Counted from the stretch's first letter, positions 17,931 through 27,412 are shown. The stretch is DNA of 64,000 nt from Kocuria palustris (GCF_007666205.1 NZ_VDOR01000008.1:1-64000), one strand, 5' to 3'. Numbers and translations are program-made. The notes: generated from the letters alone by a model not told the origin.

Positions 17931-19784
17931 ATGATCGAAGGACAGCCCACCTGGGTGGGAAGCGGTCGGGATGCCGTGCTCGCGTGGATCCACGCACCGG
18001 AGGATGGCACGAGCCGCGGGATCGTGGTGCTCGCTCCTCCGGCCGGGCGCGAGCAAGTGCTGTCCCTGCTGACGGTGCGACGGCTGGCCGTGCTGCTGGC
18101 CCGGCGCGGTTACACCGCGGTGCGCTTCTTCTGGCGCGGCACCTCGGACTCGCAGCCGCTCTACGGCGACCCCGATCTGGTCGGACGGTGGCAGGACGAC
18201 GTCCGCACCGTGATCTCCCACGTCCGCGGGTCCCGCGGTCTGCCGCAGGTCCCGGTGCACGCGATCGGCTACCGGATCGGAGCGGCCCTGCTGGCCAGCA
18301 TGTCCGGGGAGCTCGGCACCGTCGTGGCCTGGGAGCCCGTGGGCGGCAGCGCCTTCGTGCGGCAGTGGACCCGCATGCGCGCCGCGCTGGCATCCTCCAC
18401 GCCGCAGCGCGAGGGAGAGGCTGATCTTCTGAGCCTGACCCTGACCGGTGCCCAGGCGCAGAGCCTCAGCGGGCTTCCCGCTCCGAGTCCCGAGCACACG
18501 GTGATCGTGAAGGAGAAGGACCGCCGACGGGCGAAGGCCATGTACGCCGTCGAGCCCTTCGACACCCATCTGCACGACGATGTCCTCGACCTGGTCATGG
18601 ATGCCCTGCCGGAGCACGAGGCTGTCCAGGGCGGGCCCGTCGCGGCCCCGGTGCGCGAGGTCAGCTGGGAGGACGAGCACGGCGCCCGGCTCCACGAGCG
18701 CCTGGTGGACGTCGGCCCCGAACCGCGGGTCGGCATCGTGACCTGGGCCGAGACCTCCCTGATGTCCCGGGACGAGGCAGCAGGCGAGGACCCGCGGGCC
18801 GAGGCGCTGCGCTGGCGGGGACCGGGCCTGATCGTCTCCGGGGGAGGCCCTGACGGACGAGCAGGCGGCGGGGAATGGCCCCACGCCGCCCGCGAGCTGG
18901 CCGCGAGCGGCTTCGTGGTGCTGCGCAGCGACCGTCCGGTCGTGGCGGACTCCACCCCGGTGGATGAGCTGCAGGCCAGCAACTCCTACACGCTGCGCTC
19001 GGCGATCGGACTGCAGGACATGGTCCAGTGGCTGCGCGAGCACGGCTGCGCCGAGGTCCACGCTGGGCTGCACTGCGCCTCGGCCTGGGCCGCCTGCCTG
19101 GGTGAGCTGCACGGCCGCCCCGTGCTCTCCGATTCGATCACGCTGATCGGGCACGCCGAGTGGAAGATGGACCTCTCCTGGTGGGAGGGCCTGCGCCTGG
19201 TCTACGACGCAGACCTCCCCGCCGTGGAGCGTGCAAAGGCGCGCAGCGCCTACCTGGGCATCGCCGATGATTCCGCACTCCCCGACGCGGCCGACACGGC
19301 AGTCGCTGACCGTCCCTCGGATGCGCCCGCCGAGGGCGGAGCCGAGAAGGCCTCCCCGGTCACGGCGCTGGTCAGGATCGCGGCTCGACGCCTGCGCGAG
19401 CACGATGTGCGCGGCCTGAAGGCCGAGATCCGTCCGGAGATCGTGCGATGGATGCGCTGGGAGATGCCCTACCCGCTGTGGCTGCGCCTGAACCGCTCAG
19501 GCCGAGTGATCGGCCCGGAGTCCGTGCTGGAGCCCATGGCGGCCCGTCAGCCGGTGCACGTCGTCAACGGCCCCGATGACATCGGGCGCTGGGAGCAGAC
19601 CCGCGCAGACCGCGCGGTGCGCGAGCTCGCCCAGCGCGGGCTGTCCATCAGCGAGCAGCGACTGGAGCACATGGACCATTCGCTGCTCACCAGCGAGTCG
19701 CATCGGCTGCTGGTCGCCTCGCTGCGCAGCGCCCTTCCGGTGCCGGATGCCGCAGCACCCGCGGGAGGGGCGCGGGTCTCGTGA
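17931..19784 (+). CDS. Double-domain alpha/beta hydrolase-like protein lacking the nucleophile serine
   Basis: 617-residue protein, start at 17931 behind GGGGGAGA. It has two consecutive alpha/beta-hydrolase-like halves. In the first (about 1-210) the nucleophile elbow reads GYRIG, with Arg115 where serine is expected. In the second (about 220-610) it reads GLHCAS, with His. Comparable elbows (GLRLGA and GLCxxAS) are, as I recall, typical of the two hydrolase families found in proteobacterial exosortase-A EPS loci, where they are separate proteins; here they are joined. Function there is unproven. The next gene is a paralogue. A role in release or transfer of acyl groups from the carrier protein is possible but speculative. 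Confidence 0.7.
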   Translation: MIEGQPTWVGSGRDAVLAWIHAPEDGTSRGIVVLAPPAGREQVLSLLTVRRLAVLLARRGYTAVRFFWRGTSDSQPLYGDPDLVGRWQDDVRTVISHVRGSRGLPQVPVHAIGYRIGAALLASMSGELGTVVAWEPVGGSAFVRQWTRMRAALASSTPQREGEADLLSLTLTGAQAQSLSGLPAPSPEHTVIVKEKDRRRAKAMYAVEPFDTHLHDDVLDLVMDALPEHEAVQGGPVAAPVREVSWEDEHGARLHERLVDVGPEPRVGIVTWAETSLMSRDEAAGEDPRAEALRWRGPGLIVSGGGPDGRAGGGEWPHAARELAASGFVVLRSDRPVVADSTPVDELQASNSYTLRSAIGLQDMVQWLREHGCAEVHAGLHCASAWAACLGELHGRPVLSDSITLIGHAEWKMDLSWWEGLRLVYDADLPAVERAKARSAYLGIADDSALPDAADTAVADRPSDAPAEGGAEKASPVTALVRIAARRLREHDVRGLKAEIRPEIVRWMRWEMPYPLWLRLNRSGRVIGPESVLEPMAARQPVHVVNGPDDIGRWEQTRADRAVRELAQRGLSISEQRLEHMDHSLLTSESHRLLVASLRSALPVPDAAAPAGGARVS

Positions 19785-19896
19785 GCCCGGCGAAGGGATC
19801 CGTCCGGGCAGACGGCCCGGCCCGGCCGGTGCCGGGCGCCGGGCTGCGGGCACGCGGCTCGAGCAGACGTGGATCCCCGTCGGCCACGATCGCACG

Positions 19897-21723
19897 GTGC
19901 GCGGCGGATCGGCGAGGGCCTGTGTGCTGGAGGCTCCGGCGGCGGCGGGCGTCCTGGAGAGCCCCCTGAACGGCAGGGCGCGCGCGGCCGTGCTGGTCGT
20001 GGGACCGCTGGGGCGCGAGCGCGTCGTGTCCACGGCCGCGATCGCCGTGCTGAGCCGGGAGCTGGCGGAGGAGGGCTGCCTGGTGCTGCGTCTGAGCCTG
20101 CGCGGCTCGGGGGACTCCCACGACCTCGACGGCGACGACGTCCGCTCGGCCTGGCGCGCCGACGTGCGCGCGGCCGTGAGCGAGCTGCGACGACGCGCCC
20201 CGGGACTCGCGGTGCACGCCGTGGGCCTGCGTCTGGGCGCGGCCGTGCTGGTGGATGCCTGCACGGCCGCGGAGACCGCGGGTGATGGCACCGAGGCAGC
20301 CGCCGGTCCGGACGCTCAGCCGCTTGCGGGCCTGGACTGGGTCGAGCTGTGGGAGCCGCTGGGCGGTCGGGCTCAGCTGCGTCGCGACCAGGCTCTGCGT
20401 CGGGTCAGCGTGCCCCGGCCGACGGAGGCCGAGGGGACCGAGGTGAGCGGCATGCTGTGGAGCCGCGGGCAGGCCGAGTGCCTGCGGACCCTGCCGGATC
20501 CCCGGCGCAGCCCGCTGCCCTCGGCGCAGTGGAGCCTTCGCGAGGAGGAGGACCGGGAGGCGGCCGAGATGCTGTGGGGCGTGGGCTCGGAGTTCGCCCG
20601 GGTCCCGCGGGCTGCCATCCACGAGATCGTCGAGCGCCTGACGGCCGCGGCTGCGCTCGAGCCCCCGCTGGGTCCCGAGACGCAGCGCGCCGTGGACATG
20701 GAGCCCAGGGCCGCTGCCGCGCTGACGGTGCCCGACTCCTCCGGGGCGCCGCGACGGGTGATCGAGACCTTCGTGCGCGTGGCCGACGGAAGGCCGGCCG
20801 TGCTCAGCGCTGCGGAGGATCACTGCGCTGGAGCCGACGGGCGTCCTCTGCCTGCGACGGCGGTGCAGTTCATCGCGGCGGCCTCCGAGCCGTCGGACGG
20901 TCCCACGGGGCTGTGGACCAGCGCGGCTCGGGACCTGGCGGCCGACGGCATGACCGTTCTGCGTGCGGAGCGCCCGGGGTGCGGGATCCTCTCCGACCCG
21001 CGCCTGGACACGATCCCCTCGCCGTACGACCCCGCGACGCTGCGCGCCGTGGCATCGGATGCCGACTGGCTGAAGCGGCGCACAGGCCTGCCCGTGACGG
21101 CGGTCGGGCTGTGCGTGGGCTCCTGGCTGGCGCTGCGCAGCGCGAAGCGGGACGTGACGCGGCGGGTCATCGCGGTCAACAACGTGGCCTGGCGACCCGG
21201 GACCGGCTACTACGACCTGCTCTACGCCGAGCGGGACAGCTGGGAGAACGCCCCGCGCGGTTTCACGAAGTCCCTCGCACGCGAGGCAGGCGGGCCCGAG
21301 CGGCGGCCGTCGTGGTCCGTGAGGGTGCGGGACGCGCTGCGTCCTCGGCTGCGCGGTCTGCGCGGGGTCGTCGAGACGCATGCCCCGGCCCCGGCTCGGC
21401 ATCTGCTGGCCCTGCTCGGTATCAGCGATGCGGTCTCGAGCATGCTGGTCCTGCCCGGCGGGGCGCGTGAGATCGATCTCATCCTGGGTGCCGAGGACCT
21501 GGCCGAGTTCCGCGAGGCCCGCGGCCAGTGGGGCGTTCGCCTGGCGCGACGGCTCGGACACGCCGTTCGGGTGCACGATGTCCCCTCACTGGACCACGCC
21601 CTGCTTGCAGCCTCCGGGCGGGCGGAGGTGCGTACGATGCTCCGGGACATGCTCGCATCGAGCGGCGGCGATGGGGATCGCGCTGCGCCGACGGCATCGG
21701 GGGATACCGAGGGCGCGTCCTGA
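19897..21723 (+). CDS. Second double-domain hydrolase-like protein (paralogue; 5' end uncertain, possible frameshift)
   Basis: Paralogue of the preceding gene with the same two-half layout. The N-terminal elbow reads GLRLGA (Arg at the nucleophile position) and the C-terminal elbow GLCVGS (Cys at that position, possibly a true nucleophile). The first in-frame start I can find is the GTG at 19897, giving 608 residues, but similarity to the paralogue (LEQTWIPVG against MIEGQPTWVG) begins upstream at about 19855 in the same frame. A GTG at 19781 overlapping the previous stop and following GGGAGGGG would be the expected operon-style start but is in another frame. A one-base error or frameshift near 19850 would join them. 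Confidence 0.65.
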   Translation: MRGGSARACVLEAPAAAGVLESPLNGRARAAVLVVGPLGRERVVSTAAIAVLSRELAEEGCLVLRLSLRGSGDSHDLDGDDVRSAWRADVRAAVSELRRRAPGLAVHAVGLRLGAAVLVDACTAAETAGDGTEAAAGPDAQPLAGLDWVELWEPLGGRAQLRRDQALRRVSVPRPTEAEGTEVSGMLWSRGQAECLRTLPDPRRSPLPSAQWSLREEEDREAAEMLWGVGSEFARVPRAAIHEIVERLTAAAALEPPLGPETQRAVDMEPRAAAALTVPDSSGAPRRVIETFVRVADGRPAVLSAAEDHCAGADGRPLPATAVQFIAAASEPSDGPTGLWTSAARDLAADGMTVLRAERPGCGILSDPRLDTIPSPYDPATLRAVASDADWLKRRTGLPVTAVGLCVGSWLALRSAKRDVTRRVIAVNNVAWRPGTGYYDLLYAERDSWENAPRGFTKSLAREAGGPERRPSWSVRVRDALRPRLRGLRGVVETHAPAPARHLLALLGISDAVSSMLVLPGGAREIDLILGAEDLAEFREARGQWGVRLARRLGHAVRVHDVPSLDHALLAASGRAEVRTMLRDMLASSGGDGDRAAPTASGDTEGAS

Positions 21724-21833
21724 CCACGTGCGATTTCCACCGCGGCCCAGCAGCCGCACCTCGCGCAGGGGCCCTGTCTCCCCTTCGCACATGAGGACCT
21801 CGTGGTCCGCACCCGTCCAGGAGGACCGTCCGC

Positions 21834-23537
21834 ATGGCCAAGCACCGCCTCGAAGGCCCCGCCTCCGGCCCCTTGCGCCGTCATCGGCGCCGGGATCAGA
21901 GCCCGGCCGCGCCGCTGCCCGCCGAGACGGCCGCGGACGAGGTGCGCGGAGGCCAGGAGCCCGAGGTCGACACCTCGGCCGACACCGGCTCGGAGCGGCT
22001 CGGGCAGAACATCCTGTGGAACTACCTCTCCGGCTTCACCTCGATCTTCGGGCTGCTGCTGCTGTACCCGCTGGCCGTGGCCATCGTCGGCGCGCCGTCG
22101 TACGGACTGTGGGTCCTGGCGATCGGCGCGATCCAGATGCTGACCATGACCGACTTCGGACTGGGCTCGGGCATCGTGCGCACCCTGACCGGCATCACCG
22201 AGGGCCCCAGCGCCTCGCATGAGCGCCGGCGCTTCGTGACGGCGGCGATCCTGGTCTTCGTGCTGCTCGGCGCCGGGCTGACCGTCGTGTACCTGCTGGC
22301 CTTCCCGCTGTACCTGGCGGCCGTCGATGTCCCGGAGCAGGACCAGCACGCCGTGCTGCCCATGACCGTGCTGGCCGGCTGCACCCTGTTCGTCTCCATG
22401 GTCGGGCGCGGCCTGAACTCGGTGCTGTGGGGGCTCAACCGCCCGGACATCGAGCGCAAGGCCGCCGTCGTGTCGATCATCCTGCGGGCCCTGGGCTACG
22501 GGGCCGTCCTGCTCACGGACAGCGGGCTGCTCGGGATCGTGGTGGTCGAGTGCTCCTCGCTCATGCTCCCGCCCTTCGTGTGCCTGTGGGCGGTGTGGCG
22601 CCGCTTCCGGGCGCCGGTGCTCGATCGGCGCCTGTGGGCCGATCACGGGGCCCCGCTGCTGCGGCTGTCCTCCGTCATGTCCATCGGCTCGCTGGCCCTG
22701 CTGGGCGTCTACCAGCTGCCGCTGTTCCTGGTCGGACCGACCCTCGGCTTGGCGGCGGCCACAGCATTCGGCGCCCTCATGCGCGTCTATCAGAGCTGCC
22801 GCCTGATCGTCAGCTGGATCACGATGCCCTACGGCTACCCGCTGCGCGTGACCGAGGGGGAGCAGGCCTCGCGCGTGCTCAAGAGCTGCCAGACGCTCAC
22901 CCTGGGCATCGGCATGCTCATGGGGGTGGCGTTGCTGAGCATCCCCACGGAGCTGATGACCGCGTGGATGGGCGATGACTTCGCCTTCGCCGCCATGGGC
23001 CTGGCCACGCTGACGATCGGACTGATCGCCGAGGCGATCAACCAGCCGGCGAGCATGGTGATGACCCTTCGCGGGTCGGCGCTGCGGGCTTCGCTGATCA
23101 ACCTCGCGATCCTGGTACTGACCCTGCCTGCCGTGTGGTTCGCGACCGGCACCGGGGACATCGAGTGGGTCATCCTCGGCACCGTGGCCCCGTCGCTGCT
23201 GCTCAGCGCCGTGCAGGTCATGGGTGCGAACCGGGACCTGCCCTACCGGGTGCAGGGACAGGACATCAGGCGCTGGGCCGTCATGCTCGCCGGAGCGATC
23301 GCCTACGGCGAGTTCGCCGTGCTGGTGTCGCGGCTGCTGCCGAGCTGGCCCACGATCCTCGTGGTCGGGGCCGGGCTGGCGCTGATGGCCGTGCGCATGA
23401 TGCGCACCGTGCGCGCCGACGGACGGATCGTGGCCGAGGCCGCCGAGCAGGCAGCCCGGGACGACGAACCGTCCCGGGCTGAGGATCCCTCACGCGATGA
23501 GGGCTCGGATCAGGCGACCCCGACCAGATCGCGGTAG
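21834..23537 (+). CDS. Polysaccharide flippase, MOP/Wzx type
   Basis: Moves lipid-linked glycan repeat units across the membrane. The ATG at 21834 has an AGGAGG site upstream. The 567-residue protein has a polar N-terminus of about 55 residues, about twelve to fourteen membrane segments from residue 60 to 530 and a charged C-terminal tail. The first membrane segments (LWNYLSGFTSIFGLLLLYPL, then GAPSYGLWVLAIGAIQMLTM) resemble the MATE/MOP flippase core. It ends the plus-strand EPS block and overlaps the end of the convergent glycosyltransferase by 28 bases. About 110 bases separate it from the hydrolase-like genes. Confidence 0.88.
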   Translation: MAKHRLEGPASGPLRRHRRRDQSPAAPLPAETAADEVRGGQEPEVDTSADTGSERLGQNILWNYLSGFTSIFGLLLLYPLAVAIVGAPSYGLWVLAIGAIQMLTMTDFGLGSGIVRTLTGITEGPSASHERRRFVTAAILVFVLLGAGLTVVYLLAFPLYLAAVDVPEQDQHAVLPMTVLAGCTLFVSMVGRGLNSVLWGLNRPDIERKAAVVSIILRALGYGAVLLTDSGLLGIVVVECSSLMLPPFVCLWAVWRRFRAPVLDRRLWADHGAPLLRLSSVMSIGSLALLGVYQLPLFLVGPTLGLAAATAFGALMRVYQSCRLIVSWITMPYGYPLRVTEGEQASRVLKSCQTLTLGIGMLMGVALLSIPTELMTAWMGDDFAFAAMGLATLTIGLIAEAINQPASMVMTLRGSALRASLINLAILVLTLPAVWFATGTGDIEWVILGTVAPSLLLSAVQVMGANRDLPYRVQGQDIRRWAVMLAGAIAYGEFAVLVSRLLPSWPTILVVGAGLALMAVRMMRTVRADGRIVAEAAEQAARDDEPSRAEDPSRDEGSDQATPTRSR

Positions 23538-24592
23538 ATGCTGCGGTAGCGGGCGACCGTGCGGTCGATCCCGAAGCGCTCGCCGCACAGCTGCCAGGCC
23601 TCGCGGCGCAGCTGCTCGCGCTGCTGCGGGGAGCGCTCGAGCAGCCACAGGAGGCGCCCGGCCAGCGCGCGGGGATCGCGCGGCGGGCAGAGCAGATGCT
23701 CGTCGACGGCCAGCAGCCCGGCATCCCCGGCGTCCGTGGTCACGACAGGCAAGCCCTCGCTCAGCGCCTCGATCCCCGCCATCGGCAGGGCCTCGGTGGA
23801 GCTCGAGAAGACCAGGGCATCGGCCGCCCGCAGCTCGGAGCGCACGTCCGAGATCGTGCCGCACAGCTCGAGACTGCCTTCCAGCCCGAGCTCTCGGCGC
23901 CAGGACGTGAGCTCGTCGTTGTCCTCGTCCACCCCGTTGCCGGCGCAGCGCAGGGTCACGGCGGGGAGCTTCTCATGGACCAGCGCCATGGCCATGAACA
24001 GAGTGCGATGGTCCTTCGCCGGGGCGTAGCGCCCCAGATGCAGCAGCCGGTGGCCCCCTGGGTCGGGGGAGGGGGCGGGGGCCGTCGCGGTCCCGTTGAC
24101 GATCACCGGCATCTTCTCGGCGGGGAAGGTGTAGCCGAACTCGGTGGCGACCCGTCGCGCCGAGGGCGCGCAGGCCACGACCGCATCCATGCGGAAGGAC
24201 GTCTTGGCGGCGACCTGCCAGGCGAAGCGTGCGACGGCGGAGGAGGATCCGTCCTGGCTCGAATGCTGCGTGGAGACCCGGGGGCGTCCGTGCGGGGTCA
24301 GCGCGCTGAGCAGATCGGACTGCTGCAGGTGCGAGTGGACCACGTCGATGTCCAGCCTGCGGACCATGCGCAGCAGATGCACTGCGGCCCGCGCTGGGAC
24401 CAGGTCCTTCCGGGACATGCCCACGTGCTCGACGGAGCTGGCCGCCTCCTCCAGCCGGTCGCTGAGTCCGCCGCGGCCCAGCAGCACCAGGATGTGGGCC
24501 TCGTCGCCCGGGTCCCGGTGGCGGGCCAGAGCCTCCACGAGGGTCTGTGCGCCGCCGGTCTCGGCGTCGTTGATGACGTGCAGAATGCGCAT
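23510..24592 (-). CDS. Glycosyltransferase family 4
   Basis: 360-residue GT-B enzyme with MRILHVINDAETGGAQTLVEAL at the N-terminus, VVHSHLQQSDLL, LLHLGRYAPAKDHRTL in the C-terminal Rossmann half, and the donor-site pattern SSSTEALPMAGIEALSEGLP with its two glutamates. It is a retaining transferase family member that probably extends the EPS repeat unit at the cytosolic face. It is the last gene of the minus-strand EPS block, about 93 bases after the polymerase gene, and its tail overlaps the flippase tail. Donor and linkage are unknown. Confidence 0.92.
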   Translation of the reverse strand: MRILHVINDAETGGAQTLVEALARHRDPGDEAHILVLLGRGGLSDRLEEAASSVEHVGMSRKDLVPARAAVHLLRMVRRLDIDVVHSHLQQSDLLSALTPHGRPRVSTQHSSQDGSSSAVARFAWQVAAKTSFRMDAVVACAPSARRVATEFGYTFPAEKMPVIVNGTATAPAPSPDPGGHRLLHLGRYAPAKDHRTLFMAMALVHEKLPAVTLRCAGNGVDEDNDELTSWRRELGLEGSLELCGTISDVRSELRAADALVFSSSTEALPMAGIEALSEGLPVVTTDAGDAGLLAVDEHLLCPPRDPRALAGRLLWLLERSPQQREQLRREAWQLCGERFGIDRTVARYRSIYRDLVGVA

Positions 24593-24685
24593 TCTCGTCC
24601 TGTCCTCGTAGGCGGAAGGTGAAGCAGGGGCAGACGTGCGGCACGGCCGTGCGGGGCCCGCAGCCGGCTCAGCGGGTCAGCGCGC

Positions 24686-26143
24686 TCACGGCGCTGCCGC
24701 ACTCGCGCCGTCGTCGTGCCGCGGGCCGGCAGCGCTCGCACCGCTGCTGCGGGGGTGCGGCCCGGCGGCACCGGCCGGTGCGTCGAGCAGATCCTGTCGG
24801 CGATCGAAGTCGTCCTCGATCTCGGCTGTGGAGCGGATGCGGCGCGCGTCCGGGACGGGCTCCTCCGGCCAGCGCCGGGTCAGCTCGAGGCCCAGGGCCG
24901 CACCAGCCCCACCCCACAGCCAGAAGGCGTTGTCGTAGCTGATGGTCGCCCCGGCGACCACGAGCCACGTGAGGACGTGCAGCACGCCGATCAGCAGCGG
25001 CACCCGCCCGCCGGAGCGCAGGATGAGCAGGCCCATGCAGGCCACCGTCAGGCCGCCGACCAGCATCCCGTTCTCGGCGATGATGCGCCCGAGCACGGAG
25101 TACACATCGGGGATCGGGTTGTAGTGCTGGAAGGTCTCCAGGGGCATGCGCCCGGAGACGAACTCCTGGTTCACGTTGCCGCGGCCCAGTCCGCCCCAGA
25201 AGGCGATCGGGTCCTCCATCAGCCTCTTCACCACGGCCTGAACCGAGCTGCCGCGGTCGGCCCAGGACCAGTTGAAGCTCTCCGAGCGCTCCTGGAGCAC
25301 GCTGGAGGCCACCACGGCGGCGCCGAGGGCGGCAGCTGGCACGCCCAGCAGGAACAGCCAGGCCTGACGAAGGGCCACCGGCAGGATGATCGCCATGGCC
25401 ACTGCCGCCACGACGACGACCGCCGAGCCGGAGCCCGAGATGGCCGCCGCCCACACGGCCAGGCCCACCGCGGACCACTCGAGCCAGGACGGGGTCATGC
25501 CGTAGTGGCGCAGCAGCACGATAAGCACCATGGCCATCAGCGTCACGGACCCGACCATGAACGACGTCTCCGGGAAGAACCCGAAGGGCCGTCGCACGTA
25601 CAGCAGGAAGGTGTCGGCGAAGTCCGACATGTTGGCGTAGCCCGGCAGGGTATAGAGCCACATGAACGGGATGGTGTCGAGCCGGTCGATGAACACGAGC
25701 TTCTGCACCACGGCGTAGCCGGCTGAGCCGATCAGCGTCCAGGACAGCCAGGCGATCGCACGGCGGCGCAGGAAGAGCACGGCGGCGGCGGCCCCCGGCA
25801 GGGCCAGGGTCGCGGCGACCCACGTGATGGTGGGAATCGGCTGCAGCGGGTCGGAGGTGAGGAACAGACGGATGAAGGCCGAGAAGAACGGGACCGCCGC
25901 CAGCACCACGGCGACTGCGAACAGGGGCAGGTAGCGCACGGCGCGCAGCACCAGGATCCCTGCGATCACTGAGGACATGGGGATGTTCGTGTCGCCGCCC
26001 ACGGCGATTCCCGCGTACGGGAAGGCAGAGAGCACGATCAGCAGCCCGGACAGGGCACGGTCCAGGCGCGTTCCGGTCTCGGGGAGGCGGCCATCGGGCA
26101 GGGCGGTGTGCCGAGCCGGGCGCAGCGTGCTGATCTCTGTCAT
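24686..26143 (-). CDS. O-antigen polymerase/ligase (Wzy-like) membrane protein
   Basis: 485 residues with about eleven or twelve hydrophobic segments between residues 30 and 425 and a Pro/Ala-rich cytosolic tail of about 60 residues. A larger extracytoplasmic loop around residues 295-350 (RSESFNWSWADRGSS, then a stretch ending IPDVYSVLGRIIAENG) fits the substrate loop of the Wzy/WaaL superfamily. With flippase and chain-length regulator present, it most likely polymerises repeat units outside the membrane. Sequence does not separate polymerase from ligase; the single copy and the Wzz neighbour favour polymerase. Confidence 0.82.
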   Translation of the reverse strand: MTEISTLRPARHTALPDGRLPETGTRLDRALSGLLIVLSAFPYAGIAVGGDTNIPMSSVIAGILVLRAVRYLPLFAVAVVLAAVPFFSAFIRLFLTSDPLQPIPTITWVAATLALPGAAAAVLFLRRRAIAWLSWTLIGSAGYAVVQKLVFIDRLDTIPFMWLYTLPGYANMSDFADTFLLYVRRPFGFFPETSFMVGSVTLMAMVLIVLLRHYGMTPSWLEWSAVGLAVWAAAISGSGSAVVVVAAVAMAIILPVALRQAWLFLLGVPAAALGAAVVASSVLQERSESFNWSWADRGSSVQAVVKRLMEDPIAFWGGLGRGNVNQEFVSGRMPLETFQHYNPIPDVYSVLGRIIAENGMLVGGLTVACMGLLILRSGGRVPLLIGVLHVLTWLVVAGATISYDNAFWLWGGAGAALGLELTRRWPEEPVPDARRIRSTAEIEDDFDRRQDLLDAPAGAAGPHPRSSGASAAGPRHDDGASAAAP

Positions 26144-26206
26144 GCTGCCTGCTCCTTCCTGGTCCTGGGGCCGCTCCTGCGAAGACCCCGGTCGGGTGTG
26201 TCCTGC

Positions 26207-27412
26207 TCAGCCGTGGGGGTCGGCGCCGAGCACGGCCTCGACCGTGGGCTCCCAGTCCGCGTGCGACGACGTGCCGGCACCGGTGTGCGGCCCGGCGGCG
26301 ACGGCGTCGTCGAAGGCCTTCCGCAGCGCCGCGGCGAACGCGGCGCGGTCGTGGATGTCGGCGAAGCGGGCAGGGGCGTGTGTGCCGTTCTGCTCGCGCA
26401 GCGAGGCCAGGTCCGAGGCCACGACGGGCAGCCCCGCGGCGATGGCTTTGGCGAGGATTCCGGACTGGGCGTCGAAGTGCGTGTAGGGCAGCACGACGAC
26501 GGCTGCGCCCTCCAGGGCCCTCTGGAACTCGCTGCGCTCCAGGAAACGGTCCTCGAGCCGCACGGTGCCGGCGCGCTCGACCCGCTCGCGCAGGGTCGCG
26601 GCGAGTTCCGGGCTCTCGGCGCGACCGGCCACGAGCAGCGGCACGCCCGCCATTCCGGCGGCATCGATGGCGAGCTCCACTCCCTTGTTGGCGCGCAGCT
26701 CGCCCAGCACCAGGGCGTAGGGCTGCTCCGGCAGCTCGAGGCGCGTCGAGGCGGCGGGGCCGTCGTCGTCAAGGGACACGGGTATGGACTCGGCCGTAGC
26801 CGCTTCGTCGATCCGCGTGCTCGTGGGCAGGGCCACTGCGACGAGATCGCCGTGGATCTCCCCCAGGTTCGCCCGGGCGGTGTCCTGCTGGTCCCTTCCG
26901 TGAACGATCACGCGGTCGCAGCTGGTGGCAGCACCCAGCTCGAAGCGACGCAGCAGGCGCAGGCGCAGGGGGGCGCCTGCGTCGTCGTGGTGCGGGCGGA
27001 CGTTGTGCAGAAACAGCACGGAGGCCTGGCCCCTGCCGGGGGTGAGCACTGATGGGAACGGGTACTTCGAGGAGTCCAGGGCCACCACGGCTCCCGGCCC
27101 GGCCTGCGCGGCCAACCGGCGGATCTGCAGGTGCTCGCGCACCAGGTCCAGGATCTGGATCCCGCGGTGTAGGGCGCCCGATCCGGTGCGCCTCGGGGGG
27201 ATCGTCTCCACGATCTGCAGCCCCTCGATCCGGGGCCGGCCCAGGTAGGCGTCGGCGCCCTTGCGGGAGAGCAGGACCACGCGCTGCGTGCGGGGGTCCG
27301 TGGCCAGGGCCATGGCGGTGTCCGCGGCGTGCTCGATCTGGCCCCCGTACTCGGTGGGACACACGACGAGCACGCGGACTCCATGGCCGGCGCGGTCGCG
27401 GGAGCGCGGCAT
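26207..27412 (-). CDS. Glycosyltransferase family 4
   Basis: About 401 residues, starting at ATG 27412 or GTG 27415, both overlapping the stop of the chain-length regulator gene, so translation is coupled. GT-B features are VLVVCPTEYGGQIEHAADTA, SVLFLHNVRPH, YALVLGELRANKGVELAIDA and the LPYTHFDAQSGILAKAIAAG donor-binding region. It probably adds one sugar to the lipid-linked repeat unit. A gap of about 60 bases leads to the polymerase gene downstream. Confidence 0.9.
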   Translation of the reverse strand: MPRSRDRAGHGVRVLVVCPTEYGGQIEHAADTAMALATDPRTQRVVLLSRKGADAYLGRPRIEGLQIVETIPPRRTGSGALHRGIQILDLVREHLQIRRLAAQAGPGAVVALDSSKYPFPSVLTPGRGQASVLFLHNVRPHHDDAGAPLRLRLLRRFELGAATSCDRVIVHGRDQQDTARANLGEIHGDLVAVALPTSTRIDEAATAESIPVSLDDDGPAASTRLELPEQPYALVLGELRANKGVELAIDAAGMAGVPLLVAGRAESPELAATLRERVERAGTVRLEDRFLERSEFQRALEGAAVVVLPYTHFDAQSGILAKAIAAGLPVVASDLASLREQNGTHAPARFADIHDRAAFAAALRKAFDDAVAAGPHTGAGTSSHADWEPTVEAVLGADPHG

